From NCBI RefSeq assembly GCF_030285625.1, contig NZ_CP127294.1:2056001-2120000 (forward strand): 64,000 nucleotides of DNA. Direction: 5' to 3'. This DNA comes from Amycolatopsis sp. 2-15 (GTDB lineage Bacteria > Actinomycetota > Actinomycetes > Mycobacteriales > Pseudonocardiaceae). The stretch's first letter is position 1. Every line of letters starts with the position of its first letter. This document shows positions 54,335-62,700 of this stretch, in pieces. Under the pieces are notes generated by a model, which was given only the letters and a program-made list of their open reading frames with translations, searched no databases and was not told the DNA's origin. Position numbers and translations under genes: made by a program.

Positions 54335-54916
54335 GTGGAACGAGCTGGACAGCTGCACGTCGTGGGCCTCGGGGGCACCGTGCGCCCCGGATCGTCGAGT
54401 GAGCAGTCGCTGCGGATCGCGTTGCGGCACGCGGAAGAGCTGGGCGCAACCACACACGCGTTCGCCGGGGCTTCGTTGGCCCAGCTGCCGATGTACGCGC
54501 CGGGCGGTGACGGCGGCGCGGTGGCGCGCGAACTCGTCGAACACCTGCGCCGGGCCGACGGGGTGATCATCGCGTCGCCCGGGTACCACGGGTCGATGTC
54601 GGGGCTGGTCAAGAACGCCCTGGACTACGTGGAGGACATGCGCGAGGACCCGTTGTCCTACCTCGCCGACCGGGCCGTCGGGCTGGTCGTGGCGGCGCAC
54701 GGGTGGCAGGCGGGAGTGACGACGCTGGGGGCGCTGCGGTCGGTGGTGCACGCGTTGCGTGGCTGGGTCACGCCGTACGGCGCGGTGGTGAACTCGCTGG
54801 AGGCGCACTTCGCGGACGGTGCTTGTGACCAGCCGCGCGTGGTCCAGCAGCTGCACCTGGTGGCCGACGAGGTGGTGCGGTTCGCGGGTTTCGTCGCCGG
54901 GGCGCGGGTCGCCTGA
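54335..54916 (+). CDS. NAD(P)H-dependent FMN reductase
   Basis: The 193-residue flavodoxin-like protein has the FMN phosphate loop GGTVRPGSSSEQSLRIAL (about 12-30) and the second signature SPGYHGSMSGLVKNALDYVE (about 82-101). It reduces FMN with NAD(P)H and would supply FMNH2 to the LLM monooxygenase encoded 2.5 kb away on the other strand. It begins at GTG 54335. The stop shares its last base with the acyl-CoA ligase ATG, so the two are coupled. Confidence 0.9.
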   Translation: MERAGQLHVVGLGGTVRPGSSSEQSLRIALRHAEELGATTHAFAGASLAQLPMYAPGGDGGAVARELVEHLRRADGVIIASPGYHGSMSGLVKNALDYVEDMREDPLSYLADRAVGLVVAAHGWQAGVTTLGALRSVVHALRGWVTPYGAVVNSLEAHFADGACDQPRVVQQLHLVADEVVRFAGFVAGARVA

Positions 54917-56451
54917 TGGAGCTCTCGTTCGAGCCCCTGACGCCACTGTCCTATCTGGACCGTGCGGCCGCGGCGCATGGTTCTCGCGTCGCGGTGGTCG
55001 ACGGTGCTTCTCGGTGGACGTATGCGGAGCTGCACGACCGGTGTCGCCGGTTGGCGGGGGTGCTGGCGCCGTTGGCCGGCGGGCGTCCGGTGGCGGTGCT
55101 GGCGCCGAACACGCACGTGCTGCTGGAGGCCAACTTCGGCGTGCCGTGGGCGGGAGTGCCGCTGGTGGCGGTGAACACGCGGCTGTCGGCGCGTGAGGTG
55201 GCGTACCTCCTGGAGCACTCCGAGGCGTCGGTGCTGGTGCACGATCCGGTGTTCGACCCGCTGGTGGACGAGGTGCTGTCGAGTGTCGGCGGGGTGCGGC
55301 GGATCCGGGCCGGGGAGGAGTACGAGGCGTTGCTCGCGGCCGCTGCCCCGCTGGCGCTGACACCCGATGACGAGCGGGCGGTGCTGTCGATCAACTACAC
55401 GTCCGGCACCACCGGCCGGCCGAAAGGCGTGGTGTACCACCACCGCGGCGCGTACCTGCAGGCGTTGGCGATGGTGGGTCACGTCGGATTGTCACCATCT
55501 TCTGTGCATTTGTGGACACTCCCGATGTTCCACTGCAACGGCTGGTGTTTCCCGTGGGCCGTCACAGCAGCGGCGGCGACGCACGTGTGCCTGCCGAAGG
55601 TCGAGCCCGCCGAGGTGTGGCGCCTGATCCGCGAGGAGGGTGTCACCCACCTCAACGGCGCGCCGACGGTGTTGTCGATGTTGGCGTACGCCCAGGAAGC
55701 TGTGCGGGTCACACCAACGGTGCGCGTCGCGACCGGCGGCGCACCACCGTCGCCGGCGATCCTGCGGCGCATGGGTGAGCTGGGGTTCGACGTGACGCAC
55801 CTGTACGGGCTCACGGAAACCTTCGGCCCGGCGATGATCTGCGACTGGCGTCCGGAGTGGAACGATCTCGACGCGCCGGCGCAGGCGCGGATGAAGGCGC
55901 GGCAGGGCGTGGGGAACATGATCGCCTGCGTCGTGCGGGTGATCGGGGCCGACGGGGTGGACGTGCCCGCCGACGGCAGGACGGTCGGCGAGATCGCGTT
56001 GCGGGGCAACAACGTGATGCTCGGTTACTTCAAAGACCCCGAGGCCACGCGCGCGGCGGCGCCCGACGGTTGGTTCCGCACCGGTGACCTGGGCGTTCTG
56101 CATCCCGACGGGTACGTGGAACTACGCGACCGCAGCAAGGACGTGATCATCTCCGGCGGCGAGAACATCGCGTCCGTCGAGGTGGAGCAGGCGATCGCCG
56201 ACCACCCGGCCGTGCTGGAGGTCGCGGTGGTCGCCGCGCCGCACGAGCACTGGGGCGAGGTGCCGGCGGCGTACGTGACGCTGCACGCGGACGCGTCGGC
56301 GACGGAGGAGGAGATCGTGGCCCACGTGCGGTCGCGGCTGGCGCGGTTCAAGGCGCCGAAGTCGGTGGAGTTCGGTGAGCTGCCGAAGACGTCGACGGGG
56401 AAGGTGCAGAAGTTCGTGCTGCGGGAGCGGGCGCGGCGGGATCCGGCATGA
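54916..56451 (+). CDS. Acyl-CoA synthetase (AMP-binding, medium/long-chain type)
   Basis: The 511-residue ANL enzyme has the ATP loop NYTSGTTGRPKGVVYHHR (about 161-178), GLTETFG (A5 region), TGDLGVLHPDGYVELRDRSK (A7/A8 hinge), IISGGENIASVEVE and the catalytic Lys in PKTSTGKVQKF near the C terminus. It forms an acyl-AMP and then the CoA thioester, feeding beta-oxidation. Placed after the flavin reductase and opposite the oxidative operon, it probably activates the acid released by the hydrolase. Its last 104 nt overlap the convergent PucR regulator gene. Confidence 0.94.
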   Translation: MELSFEPLTPLSYLDRAAAAHGSRVAVVDGASRWTYAELHDRCRRLAGVLAPLAGGRPVAVLAPNTHVLLEANFGVPWAGVPLVAVNTRLSAREVAYLLEHSEASVLVHDPVFDPLVDEVLSSVGGVRRIRAGEEYEALLAAAAPLALTPDDERAVLSINYTSGTTGRPKGVVYHHRGAYLQALAMVGHVGLSPSSVHLWTLPMFHCNGWCFPWAVTAAAATHVCLPKVEPAEVWRLIREEGVTHLNGAPTVLSMLAYAQEAVRVTPTVRVATGGAPPSPAILRRMGELGFDVTHLYGLTETFGPAMICDWRPEWNDLDAPAQARMKARQGVGNMIACVVRVIGADGVDVPADGRTVGEIALRGNNVMLGYFKDPEATRAAAPDGWFRTGDLGVLHPDGYVELRDRSKDVIISGGENIASVEVEQAIADHPAVLEVAVVAAPHEHWGEVPAAYVTLHADASATEEEIVAHVRSRLARFKAPKSVEFGELPKTSTGKVQKFVLRERARRDPA

Positions 56452-58306
56452 GCCGGTAGAGCTGCAGGGCGACCTGCAGGTCGAGGGTGTTCTCGGGGTC
56501 GCGCCAGCCGGCGCTGTCGAGCACGTGGTCGATGCGGTCGAGGCGCTGGTAGAGCGTGTTGACGTGGATGCCCAGCGCGCGGGCCGCGGCGGGTGGGCTC
56601 TGGCCGCGGTCGAAGTAGCACTCGACGGTGGCCAGCAGGGACGAGCGGTGTTCGGCGTCGTAGTCGAGCAGCGGGCCGAGGGCGCGGCGGACGACGCGGT
56701 GCAGTTGGTCGGGGCCGACGTTGTCGAGGACGACGCCGACCACGCCGAGCTCGTCGAGGCCGGCGCCGCTGCCTTCTCGGCCGAGGGCGAGCAGGAGGCG
56801 ATGGCAGCGCAAAGCTTGGTGGTAGGTGGTGCGCAGCGCCGGTAGATCGTGGGCCGGGCCGGCGGCTCCGGCGGTGACTGGGGTGACTGGGGTGCTCGCG
56901 TCGAGTTCGGCCGCGACGGCCCGGGCGACGGCGCCGGCGTCACACCCGGGAAGGATCAGGACGACGTGACCGTCCACTTCGCTCGCGAGGCCACCACGCC
57001 GGGTGGCCGCGCATTCCGCGGCGGTTGTGAGTTCTTGCGCATCGCCTGAGACCACCACGATCACGTGCGGTTCGTTTTCCACCAGGACGGTGAACCTTTT
57101 CGCACGCCGCGTGATGGATTCCCAGTCAGGTTCGCGTTCGCCGAGGAGGTCTTCCACCAGTTCGTGGCGTAGGTCTTGCTCGGCTGTTGCCGTCTGGCGT
57201 TCGAGAAGTACCAGGAGCGTTGCGGTTTGCGCCGCGCGTTCGAGCGTGCCGAGTTCGGTTTCGGTCAGGGGCTGGGTGCGGCCGAAGTACAGCCGCCCGT
57301 GCGTCTCGCCGCCGGCGCGCAGCGGGACGACGGTGCCGGTGTGGAACACGGCCTCGACCGGGATCCCGCCGGGCGCGGTGGCGGCGACGCGGTCGGTGCC
57401 GGTCTCGAGGGCGACGGTGCCGTCGAGCAGCCGCGCCATCGTGTCGGCCACTTCGCCGAGGTCGGCGCCCGCGAGCGCGAGTGGCACCAGGAGCTCGTGG
57501 GCAGCTCCGGCGAGCTCGAGCGCGTGGCGTTGTTCGGACATCTGCGCGTGGATTTCGCGCAGTTCCTCCGTGGTGCTGCCGAGCTGGCCGAACAGGCGCG
57601 CGTTGTCGATCACCACCGACGCGTGGTGTGCGAGCGATGTCAACAAAGCGATGTCGTGTTGATCGAAAGTTCGCTCGTGACGATCGGCTGCGAACAGTGC
57701 ACCGATCACGCGTTGTCCGAGTTTCATTGGCACACCGGCAATGCTCACCACGCCGTCTTCGCCGACAGCGCTCGCCACCTGGGTTTCGCGGTGGATGCGG
57801 GGGTCGGTGAGGTAGTTGGTGGTGGCGAACGGACGTCCGGTCGCGATCACGCGGCCGCCGACGCCCGAGCCGGGCCGTTGGCGCACCGAGCGGATCGGCG
57901 CGGTGACCGTGCCGGAGGTGACGCGCATGTAGGCGTCGCCGGTGTCGTCGTCGATGAGGGCGATATAGGTGGAGTCGGTGGCCAGCAGGCGGCGGACGCG
58001 GTCGACGATGGCGCTGAGCACCTCGTCGACGTCTCGCAGCGAGGTCAGGTCGCGTGCGGTTTCGTACAGGGCTTGGGTTTCGCGTTCGCGCTGCGCGCGG
58101 CGGGCGAGGATGCCGCGGACGGTGCGGGCGTCCGCGATCGCTTGCCGCAACAGGTTCTTCCGGTCGCCTTCGGGAAGCGCCCGGACGTGCGCCTCGACAG
58201 CCTCGAAATCAGCGGCCGGCGCCTCTTCGGCGAGCAGGAAGGTGAGATGGGCCAGTACTTCGGCGGGATTGTCTACTGTGGACCTGATGAGCGCATCCGC
58301 TGTCAT
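56348..58306 (-). CDS. GAF-domain PucR-family transcriptional regulator (paralog without insertion)
   Basis: The 652-residue protein has a helical N-terminal region, a GAF domain at about 85-235 (DSTYIALIDDDTGDAYMRV, GVPMKLGQRVIGALFAADR), a central spacer (about 300-520), and a C-terminal PucR helix-turn-helix at about 560-600 (AARALGIHVNTLYQRLDRID). Such proteins sense small aromatic or lipid-like ligands and often activate degradative genes. ATG 58306 overlaps the stop of the upstream paralog (ATGA). The final 30 Pro/Ser/Ala-rich residues are read from DNA that also encodes the acyl-CoA ligase on the other strand. Confidence 0.9.
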   Translation of the reverse strand: MTADALIRSTVDNPAEVLAHLTFLLAEEAPAADFEAVEAHVRALPEGDRKNLLRQAIADARTVRGILARRAQRERETQALYETARDLTSLRDVDEVLSAIVDRVRRLLATDSTYIALIDDDTGDAYMRVTSGTVTAPIRSVRQRPGSGVGGRVIATGRPFATTNYLTDPRIHRETQVASAVGEDGVVSIAGVPMKLGQRVIGALFAADRHERTFDQHDIALLTSLAHHASVVIDNARLFGQLGSTTEELREIHAQMSEQRHALELAGAAHELLVPLALAGADLGEVADTMARLLDGTVALETGTDRVAATAPGGIPVEAVFHTGTVVPLRAGGETHGRLYFGRTQPLTETELGTLERAAQTATLLVLLERQTATAEQDLRHELVEDLLGEREPDWESITRRAKRFTVLVENEPHVIVVVSGDAQELTTAAECAATRRGGLASEVDGHVVLILPGCDAGAVARAVAAELDASTPVTPVTAGAAGPAHDLPALRTTYHQALRCHRLLLALGREGSGAGLDELGVVGVVLDNVGPDQLHRVVRRALGPLLDYDAEHRSSLLATVECYFDRGQSPPAAARALGIHVNTLYQRLDRIDHVLDSAGWRDPENTLDLQVALQLYRLMPDPAAPAPAARTSAPSPSTSSAAHRTPPTSAP

Positions 58307-61197
58307 GACACCACCGGGATCTGGTCGATTACGCGCCGCAGCTGCAGGGCGATGCGCAGGGTGAGGGCGCCCGCGGGCTCGCGCCAACGGCGGTGCCCGA
58401 GGACCTGGTCGACGCGGTCGAGGCGCTGGTAGACGGTGTTGGCGTGCACCTGCAGCCGGCGCGCGGCGGCGCGGGGGTTCTCGCCGGCGGCGAAGTAGCC
58501 GTCGAGGGTTTCGGCCAGCAGGGATCCGTGTTCGTCGTCGTAGGCCAGGATCGCGCCGGCGCTGTCCTCGACGAGGCGGCGGACATGCTCGCGCGAGGCA
58601 CCGTCGAGGACCAGGCCGAGCACGCCCAGGTCGGCCAGGCTGGCGGCCGTGCCCGCGCGCCCGAGCGCGACGAGCAACCGGTGGCAGCGCTCGGCTTCCC
58701 GGTGCAGGCTCCGCACGACGGGCGCGGTCGCGGCGGGCCCCGCCACTCCCGCCGTGACGGTGCCGCCGGTCGCGCGCTCGAGGTGCCTTCGCGTGGCTCT
58801 GACGGCGGCCGTCGCGTCGGCACAGGGGAGCAACAGCACGACGTGCCCACCGTGCTCGGTCGCCACACCCCCGTGCGCCCGAACGTAGTCGGCGGCGGCC
58901 CTCAGCAGCCGTCGCCTGGTGGTGCCGGTGGCCGACACCACGAGCACCGTCTGCCGCACGGCAAAGTCGATGGCGCCGGACACCTTCGCGCGCCTGCGCA
59001 GCGCCGCCCAATCCGGCTCACGTTCGGCAAGCAACTCATCCACCACCTGCCCGCGCACCTGTTGTTCGGCCGCGGACATCTGACGTTCGACCAGCAACAA
59101 CAACGCCGCCGTCTGCGCCGACCGCTCGAGGATCCGCTTGTCGGTCTCCAACGGCTCCACACGCCCCGCGAACACCAGATGCCCGAACGTCTCACCCCCG
59201 GCCCGCACGGGCACCGTCCACGCGCGCCGCCCCAGATCCCGCACCCGGCCAGGCCCGGGCTCATTGGTCTGCCACTCAGGCAGCCCGGGCTTTCCGGTCT
59301 CGTCGGCGCGCCCGCCTCGCTCGTTTCCGGATTCCCCGGACAGCGCAGCCGGAGCCGTCAGGCCGTCCGCCACCAGGTGCGTTCCGACGCCCTCCACGGC
59401 GAGCGCGGCCGCCTCCCGCGCGTCGCGGCCCTGCCCGCTTCGTCGGCCGATGCCCGGCTCGTCAGGCGGCTGGATGCTGGTCTCCACCACCGTCGCCCCG
59501 GCGGCTTCGGCAGCCTTCCGTCCGCTTCGGCCGCGATCTTCGCCGGGCGCGGATTCCGTCCGGGGTGATTGCGGCGATCCGGAGTTCACCGCGGGCGCCG
59601 TCCCGGGTGCGACAACGGGCGCGGTAGTGCGGGCGCCTTGGTCTCGGCGATGGTGGGGGGCGGATTCCCTCTGGGGCGGCTCCGGTGAGCTGGTGTTCGC
59701 CGGTGGTGTGCCGTCGGGTTTGTCGGCGTGCGCGGTCGAGGGTGTGCGCCGGCCGTGGCGGTGATGGGGTACGTATTCCCGCTGGCGCGGCTCCGGTGGG
59801 CCGGTGTTCGCCAATGGTGTGTTGTCGGAGTCGGTGGCGCGTGCGGGCGTCCGCGGCCGGTTCCGGCGGCGGTCTGGGTCGGCCGGGTGTTGCTTCAGGG
59901 GTGATTCCGGTGAGCCGGTGTTCGCGGATGGCGTCCAGCCGGGCTCGGGGGCGTGCGCGGGCGTCTTCCGCGCGTTCCGGCCGCGGTCTGGGCCGGGAGC
60001 GGATTCCGGCCGGGGTGCTGTCGGCCATCCGGAGGTCGGTGGGGGCGTCCTCCCGGGCGCCACAACGGGCGCGGTAGAGCGGGCGCCTTGGCCTCGGCGA
60101 TGGTGGGGTGTGGATTCCCTCTGCCCCGGTTCCGGTCGATCGGCCGGAACCGCGGGTGTCCTGCCGAATTCGGCAGCGAGCGCAGGCGCCCTCCGCGCGC
60201 TCGGTCGTAAGTTCCGCGGTCGAGCGGGTCCGGGGTCGTCCGGTGGCAGCTCCGGCAGCCGATCCAGCAGCTCCACCGGACCGGCCTTTGCCAGTGGCGT
60301 CCCGTCGGGTTCGGCGGCGAGGACCGCACCGTCGAGCGTCTCCGCGACGGCCGCCACCAGTTCGGCCAAGTCGGCGCGGCGCAGGACCATCGCCATCAGC
60401 TGTTCGTGGGCCGTCGCTGCCTGTTCGAGGGCTTTGTTGTGGCGGGCGAGCTGGTCGTTGGCGACCGTCAGCTCCTCGGCGGTCGCTTTCGTGGCTGCGA
60501 AGAGGCGTGCGTTTTCCAACACGATCGCTGCGTGATCCGCCAGCGAGCCCAGCAGATCGATCTCGGATTGCGCGAATGTTCGCTCGTCGCGGTTGGCTCC
60601 GAACAGCACGCCGATCACTTCCGAACCCACCCGCATCGGGACGCCGAGGATGCTCACGATCCCGTCCTCCGCAACGGCCGACGCGACCGAGTGTTTGCGG
60701 CGGATCCGGTCGTCGCGCAGGTAGTTGGCGGTGGCGAACGGGCGGCCTTCCTGTGCGACCCAGCCGCCGACGCCGTACCCGGGCGGCTGCCGCAGCGATT
60801 CGATGGGCCGCGTGATCGTGCCGAGCGTGACGCGCATGTACGCGTCGCCCGTCTCCGGATCGACGAGCGCCATGTACGCCGCGTCCGTGCCCAGCAGCCG
60901 TCGTGCACGGGCGACGATCGCGTCGAGCGCGGCGTCGACCTCGCGCACCGAGGCGAGGTCACTGGCCGTGTCCAGCAGCGCCTGCATCTCCCGCTCGCGG
61001 CGCTTGCGGTCGGCGAGCAGCCCGCGGATGCGCGCCGCCCTGGTCAGCGTGAGGGCGACGAGCTCCCCATCACCCTCGCCCGCCAGGTCTTCGCCGAGCC
61101 GGTCGAACTCGCCCGTCGCGCCGGTCTCGTCGGCGAGCAGGTGCAGCAGCCTGGCCAGGTCCCGTTCCGTGGTGGTCACACCGCCGTTGGTGTCCAT
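58303..61197 (-). CDS. GAF-domain PucR-family regulator with a ~330-residue low-complexity insertion
   Basis: At 964 residues this is a paralog of the downstream gene: same GAF domain (about 76-226; DAAYMALVDPETGDAYMRV), same spacer end and the same PucR helix-turn-helix (about 900-930; ARRLQVHANTVYQRLDRVD). Between about 305 and 655 it carries a Pro/Arg/His/Ser-rich segment of imperfect ~50-residue repeats absent from the paralog. It starts at ATG 61197 after AGGAG; in-frame codons farther upstream lie in the promoter gap. The pair is co-transcribed and probably controls the adjacent catabolic genes, perhaps as a heterodimer. Confidence 0.88.
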   Translation of the reverse strand: MDTNGGVTTTERDLARLLHLLADETGATGEFDRLGEDLAGEGDGELVALTLTRAARIRGLLADRKRREREMQALLDTASDLASVREVDAALDAIVARARRLLGTDAAYMALVDPETGDAYMRVTLGTITRPIESLRQPPGYGVGGWVAQEGRPFATANYLRDDRIRRKHSVASAVAEDGIVSILGVPMRVGSEVIGVLFGANRDERTFAQSEIDLLGSLADHAAIVLENARLFAATKATAEELTVANDQLARHNKALEQAATAHEQLMAMVLRRADLAELVAAVAETLDGAVLAAEPDGTPLAKAGPVELLDRLPELPPDDPGPARPRNLRPSARRAPALAAEFGRTPAVPADRPEPGQRESTPHHRRGQGARSTAPVVAPGRTPPPTSGWPTAPRPESAPGPDRGRNARKTPAHAPEPGWTPSANTGSPESPLKQHPADPDRRRNRPRTPARATDSDNTPLANTGPPEPRQREYVPHHRHGRRTPSTAHADKPDGTPPANTSSPEPPQRESAPHHRRDQGARTTAPVVAPGTAPAVNSGSPQSPRTESAPGEDRGRSGRKAAEAAGATVVETSIQPPDEPGIGRRSGQGRDAREAAALAVEGVGTHLVADGLTAPAALSGESGNERGGRADETGKPGLPEWQTNEPGPGRVRDLGRRAWTVPVRAGGETFGHLVFAGRVEPLETDKRILERSAQTAALLLLVERQMSAAEQQVRGQVVDELLAEREPDWAALRRRAKVSGAIDFAVRQTVLVVSATGTTRRRLLRAAADYVRAHGGVATEHGGHVVLLLPCADATAAVRATRRHLERATGGTVTAGVAGPAATAPVVRSLHREAERCHRLLVALGRAGTAASLADLGVLGLVLDGASREHVRRLVEDSAGAILAYDDEHGSLLAETLDGYFAAGENPRAAARRLQVHANTVYQRLDRVDQVLGHRRWREPAGALTLRIALQLRRVIDQIPVVS
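59596..60122 (-). repeat. Imperfect repeats inside the PucR insertion
   Basis: A stretch of about 73 bp at 59600-59672 recurs with few changes at 60050-60122 (offset 450 bp). Between them lie about three more divergent ~150-bp units coding for TP.ANTG(P/S)PEP(R/P)QRE-type sequence. Confidence 0.7.
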
Positions 61198-61218
61198 CTC
61201 GTCTCCTCGGTGCCTGTT

Positions 61219-61239
61219 GACATCTTGACCACAGATGTC
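61219..61239. promoter_or_regulatory. Inverted repeat between the PucR and hydrolase genes
   Basis: GACATC-N9-GATGTC is perfect, 22 nt before the minus-strand regulator start and 141 nt before the plus-strand hydrolase. It is placed for control of either gene, perhaps by the PucR proteins themselves. Confidence 0.45.
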
Positions 61240-61379
61240 CGGCCCCGTCGACCAAAAGCCGCTGGATGGCGCAGTGCGTGTGCGTTCACCCACGTCCGAT
61301 GTGCGGCTCGTGTACATCCTCCCGTTGTCGCGCGACCCGGCGCGGCCGGATGCTCGTGTCTTCGAGAGGACGGTGCCCC

Positions 61380-62171
61380 TTGGCCACAGCGACCGTGAAC
61401 GGCGTGACCCTCCACTACGACACCGCAGGAGAAGGCCCGCCGCTGCTGCTCATCGCCGGCCTCGGCGCCAACTCGAGCGCGTGGGCGGGCGCGGTGCCCG
61501 AGCTGAGCCGCCGGTTCACCGTGATCACCTTCGACAACCGGGGCGTCGGCCGCAGCGCGGTGCCCCCGGGTCCGTACGCGGTGGACACGCTGGCCGACGA
61601 CGCGGCCGCGCTGGTGGAGTTCCTGGATCTCGGTCCGGTCGCCGCCGTGGGCTGGTCGTTGGGCGCGTCGGTGCTGCAGTCGATGCTCATCCGCCACGGC
61701 TCGATCCTGTCGAAAGCCGTGCTACTCAACGGTTTCCCGTCGTACACCCCCATCCAGCTCGCGTGGCTCGACGCCGGCCTCGCCCTGCGCCGCGCCAACG
61801 TCGACCCGCTGGCCGTCGGCGTGATCGGCATGGCCTGGGCCTTCACCGCCCGCGTGTTGTCGGACCACGAAACCCTTGCGAATCAGGCGAAACTGGCCGC
61901 GGACGACCCGTACCCGACGTCGCTGGCGGGCTTCGAAGCGCAAGCCGCGGGCCTGCGCGTCTACGACTCCCGCCCGGACCTTCCGTCGGCGCTGACCCCG
62001 ACTCTCGTGCTGGCCGGCGCCGAAGACGTCCTGACGCCCGTGTCGCAGTCGGTGGAAATGGCCTCGCTGCTGCCGAACGCGTCGCTGCGCGTCCTGCCCC
62101 GCGGCGGCCACGCCATGCTCCTGGAGTACCCGGACGACACTCTCGCCGCGATCACGGACTACCTGGGCTGA
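61380..62171 (+). CDS. Alpha/beta-fold hydrolase
   Basis: The frame is open back to 61266, but homologous sequence begins at TTG 61380 (ATATVNGVTLHYDTAGEG), with GAGAGGA at 61364-61370, so 263 residues. Motifs: LLIAGLGANSSAW oxyanion region, FDNRGVGRS, VGWSLGASVL nucleophile elbow (Ser near 97), an acid in LAGAEDVLTP, and GGHAMLLE with His. It resembles enol-lactone hydrolases and esterases. It is transcribed away from the PucR pair and overlaps the next gene by one base (TGATG). Confidence 0.88.
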   Translation: MATATVNGVTLHYDTAGEGPPLLLIAGLGANSSAWAGAVPELSRRFTVITFDNRGVGRSAVPPGPYAVDTLADDAAALVEFLDLGPVAAVGWSLGASVLQSMLIRHGSILSKAVLLNGFPSYTPIQLAWLDAGLALRRANVDPLAVGVIGMAWAFTARVLSDHETLANQAKLAADDPYPTSLAGFEAQAAGLRVYDSRPDLPSALTPTLVLAGAEDVLTPVSQSVEMASLLPNASLRVLPRGGHAMLLEYPDDTLAAITDYLG

Positions 62172-62689
62172 TGAGCCTCATTGCCGATCTGGACGTCGGA
62201 GCACTCGCGGCCCTGAGCCGCGGCGAACCGGTGCGGCTCGACGACTGCGTGGTCCTCTCGGCCGAGCTGGTGACCACGGCGTCGATGGCCTTCCTCATCC
62301 GCTATACCAGCGGTTTCGCCTGTGTCGCCCTCCCGCGCGAGCGGCTGCGTGCCCTGCGCATTCCGCTGCTCCCCGCCGACGACACCGACTGCCCGCCGTT
62401 CGCGGTCTCCGTGGACGCCGCCGACGGCACCACCACCGGCATCTCCGCTCACGATCGTGCCCTGACCGCGCGAACCCTCGCGGCCCCGGCCACGACGTGG
62501 ACCGACCTCACCCGGCCCGGCCACGTCGTTCCGATCCTGGCCCGTCCCGGCTGCACGGGCGTGGCGGAAGCGGCTGTGGAGCTGTGCCGTCGAGCCGGCC
62601 TTGCTGCGGCGGCCGTGCTGGCCGCGGTCGAGAGCGACGAGCCGGCACTCGCCGGCCTGCCGAGGGTCTCGGCAGCGGAGGTGTTCTGA
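62171..62689 (+). CDS. Reduced RibB-like (3,4-dihydroxy-2-butanone-4-phosphate synthase family) protein
   Basis: The 172 residues align by eye with DHBP synthase: MAFLIRYTSGFACVALP, LRALRIPLLP, AVSVDAADGTTTGISAHDRA, DLTRPGHVVPILARPG and AEAAVELCRRAGLAAAAVL. The RENEGD acidic loop that binds metal and substrate is missing (the start runs LDDCVVLSAELVTT), and the conserved GHTEA His is replaced (GCTGVAEAA). Normal RibB domains are about 200 residues. It is therefore probably not an active riboflavin enzyme; it may bind a sugar-phosphate-like ligand or be decaying. ATG 62171 shares a base with the hydrolase stop, so they are coupled. Confidence 0.8.
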   Translation: MSLIADLDVGALAALSRGEPVRLDDCVVLSAELVTTASMAFLIRYTSGFACVALPRERLRALRIPLLPADDTDCPPFAVSVDAADGTTTGISAHDRALTARTLAAPATTWTDLTRPGHVVPILARPGCTGVAEAAVELCRRAGLAAAAVLAAVESDEPALAGLPRVSAAEVF

Positions 62690-62700
62690 CTTCGCGCAGG

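Noticed and set aside
50545..54916. Rut-type pyrimidine degradation (RutA LLM, RutB isochorismatase, RutD hydrolase, RutF reductase)
   Set aside because: The reductase is flavodoxin-like rather than a RutF split-barrel type, no RutC is present, the cysteine hydrolase is 8 kb away, and two SDR genes and a CoA ligase point to another pathway.
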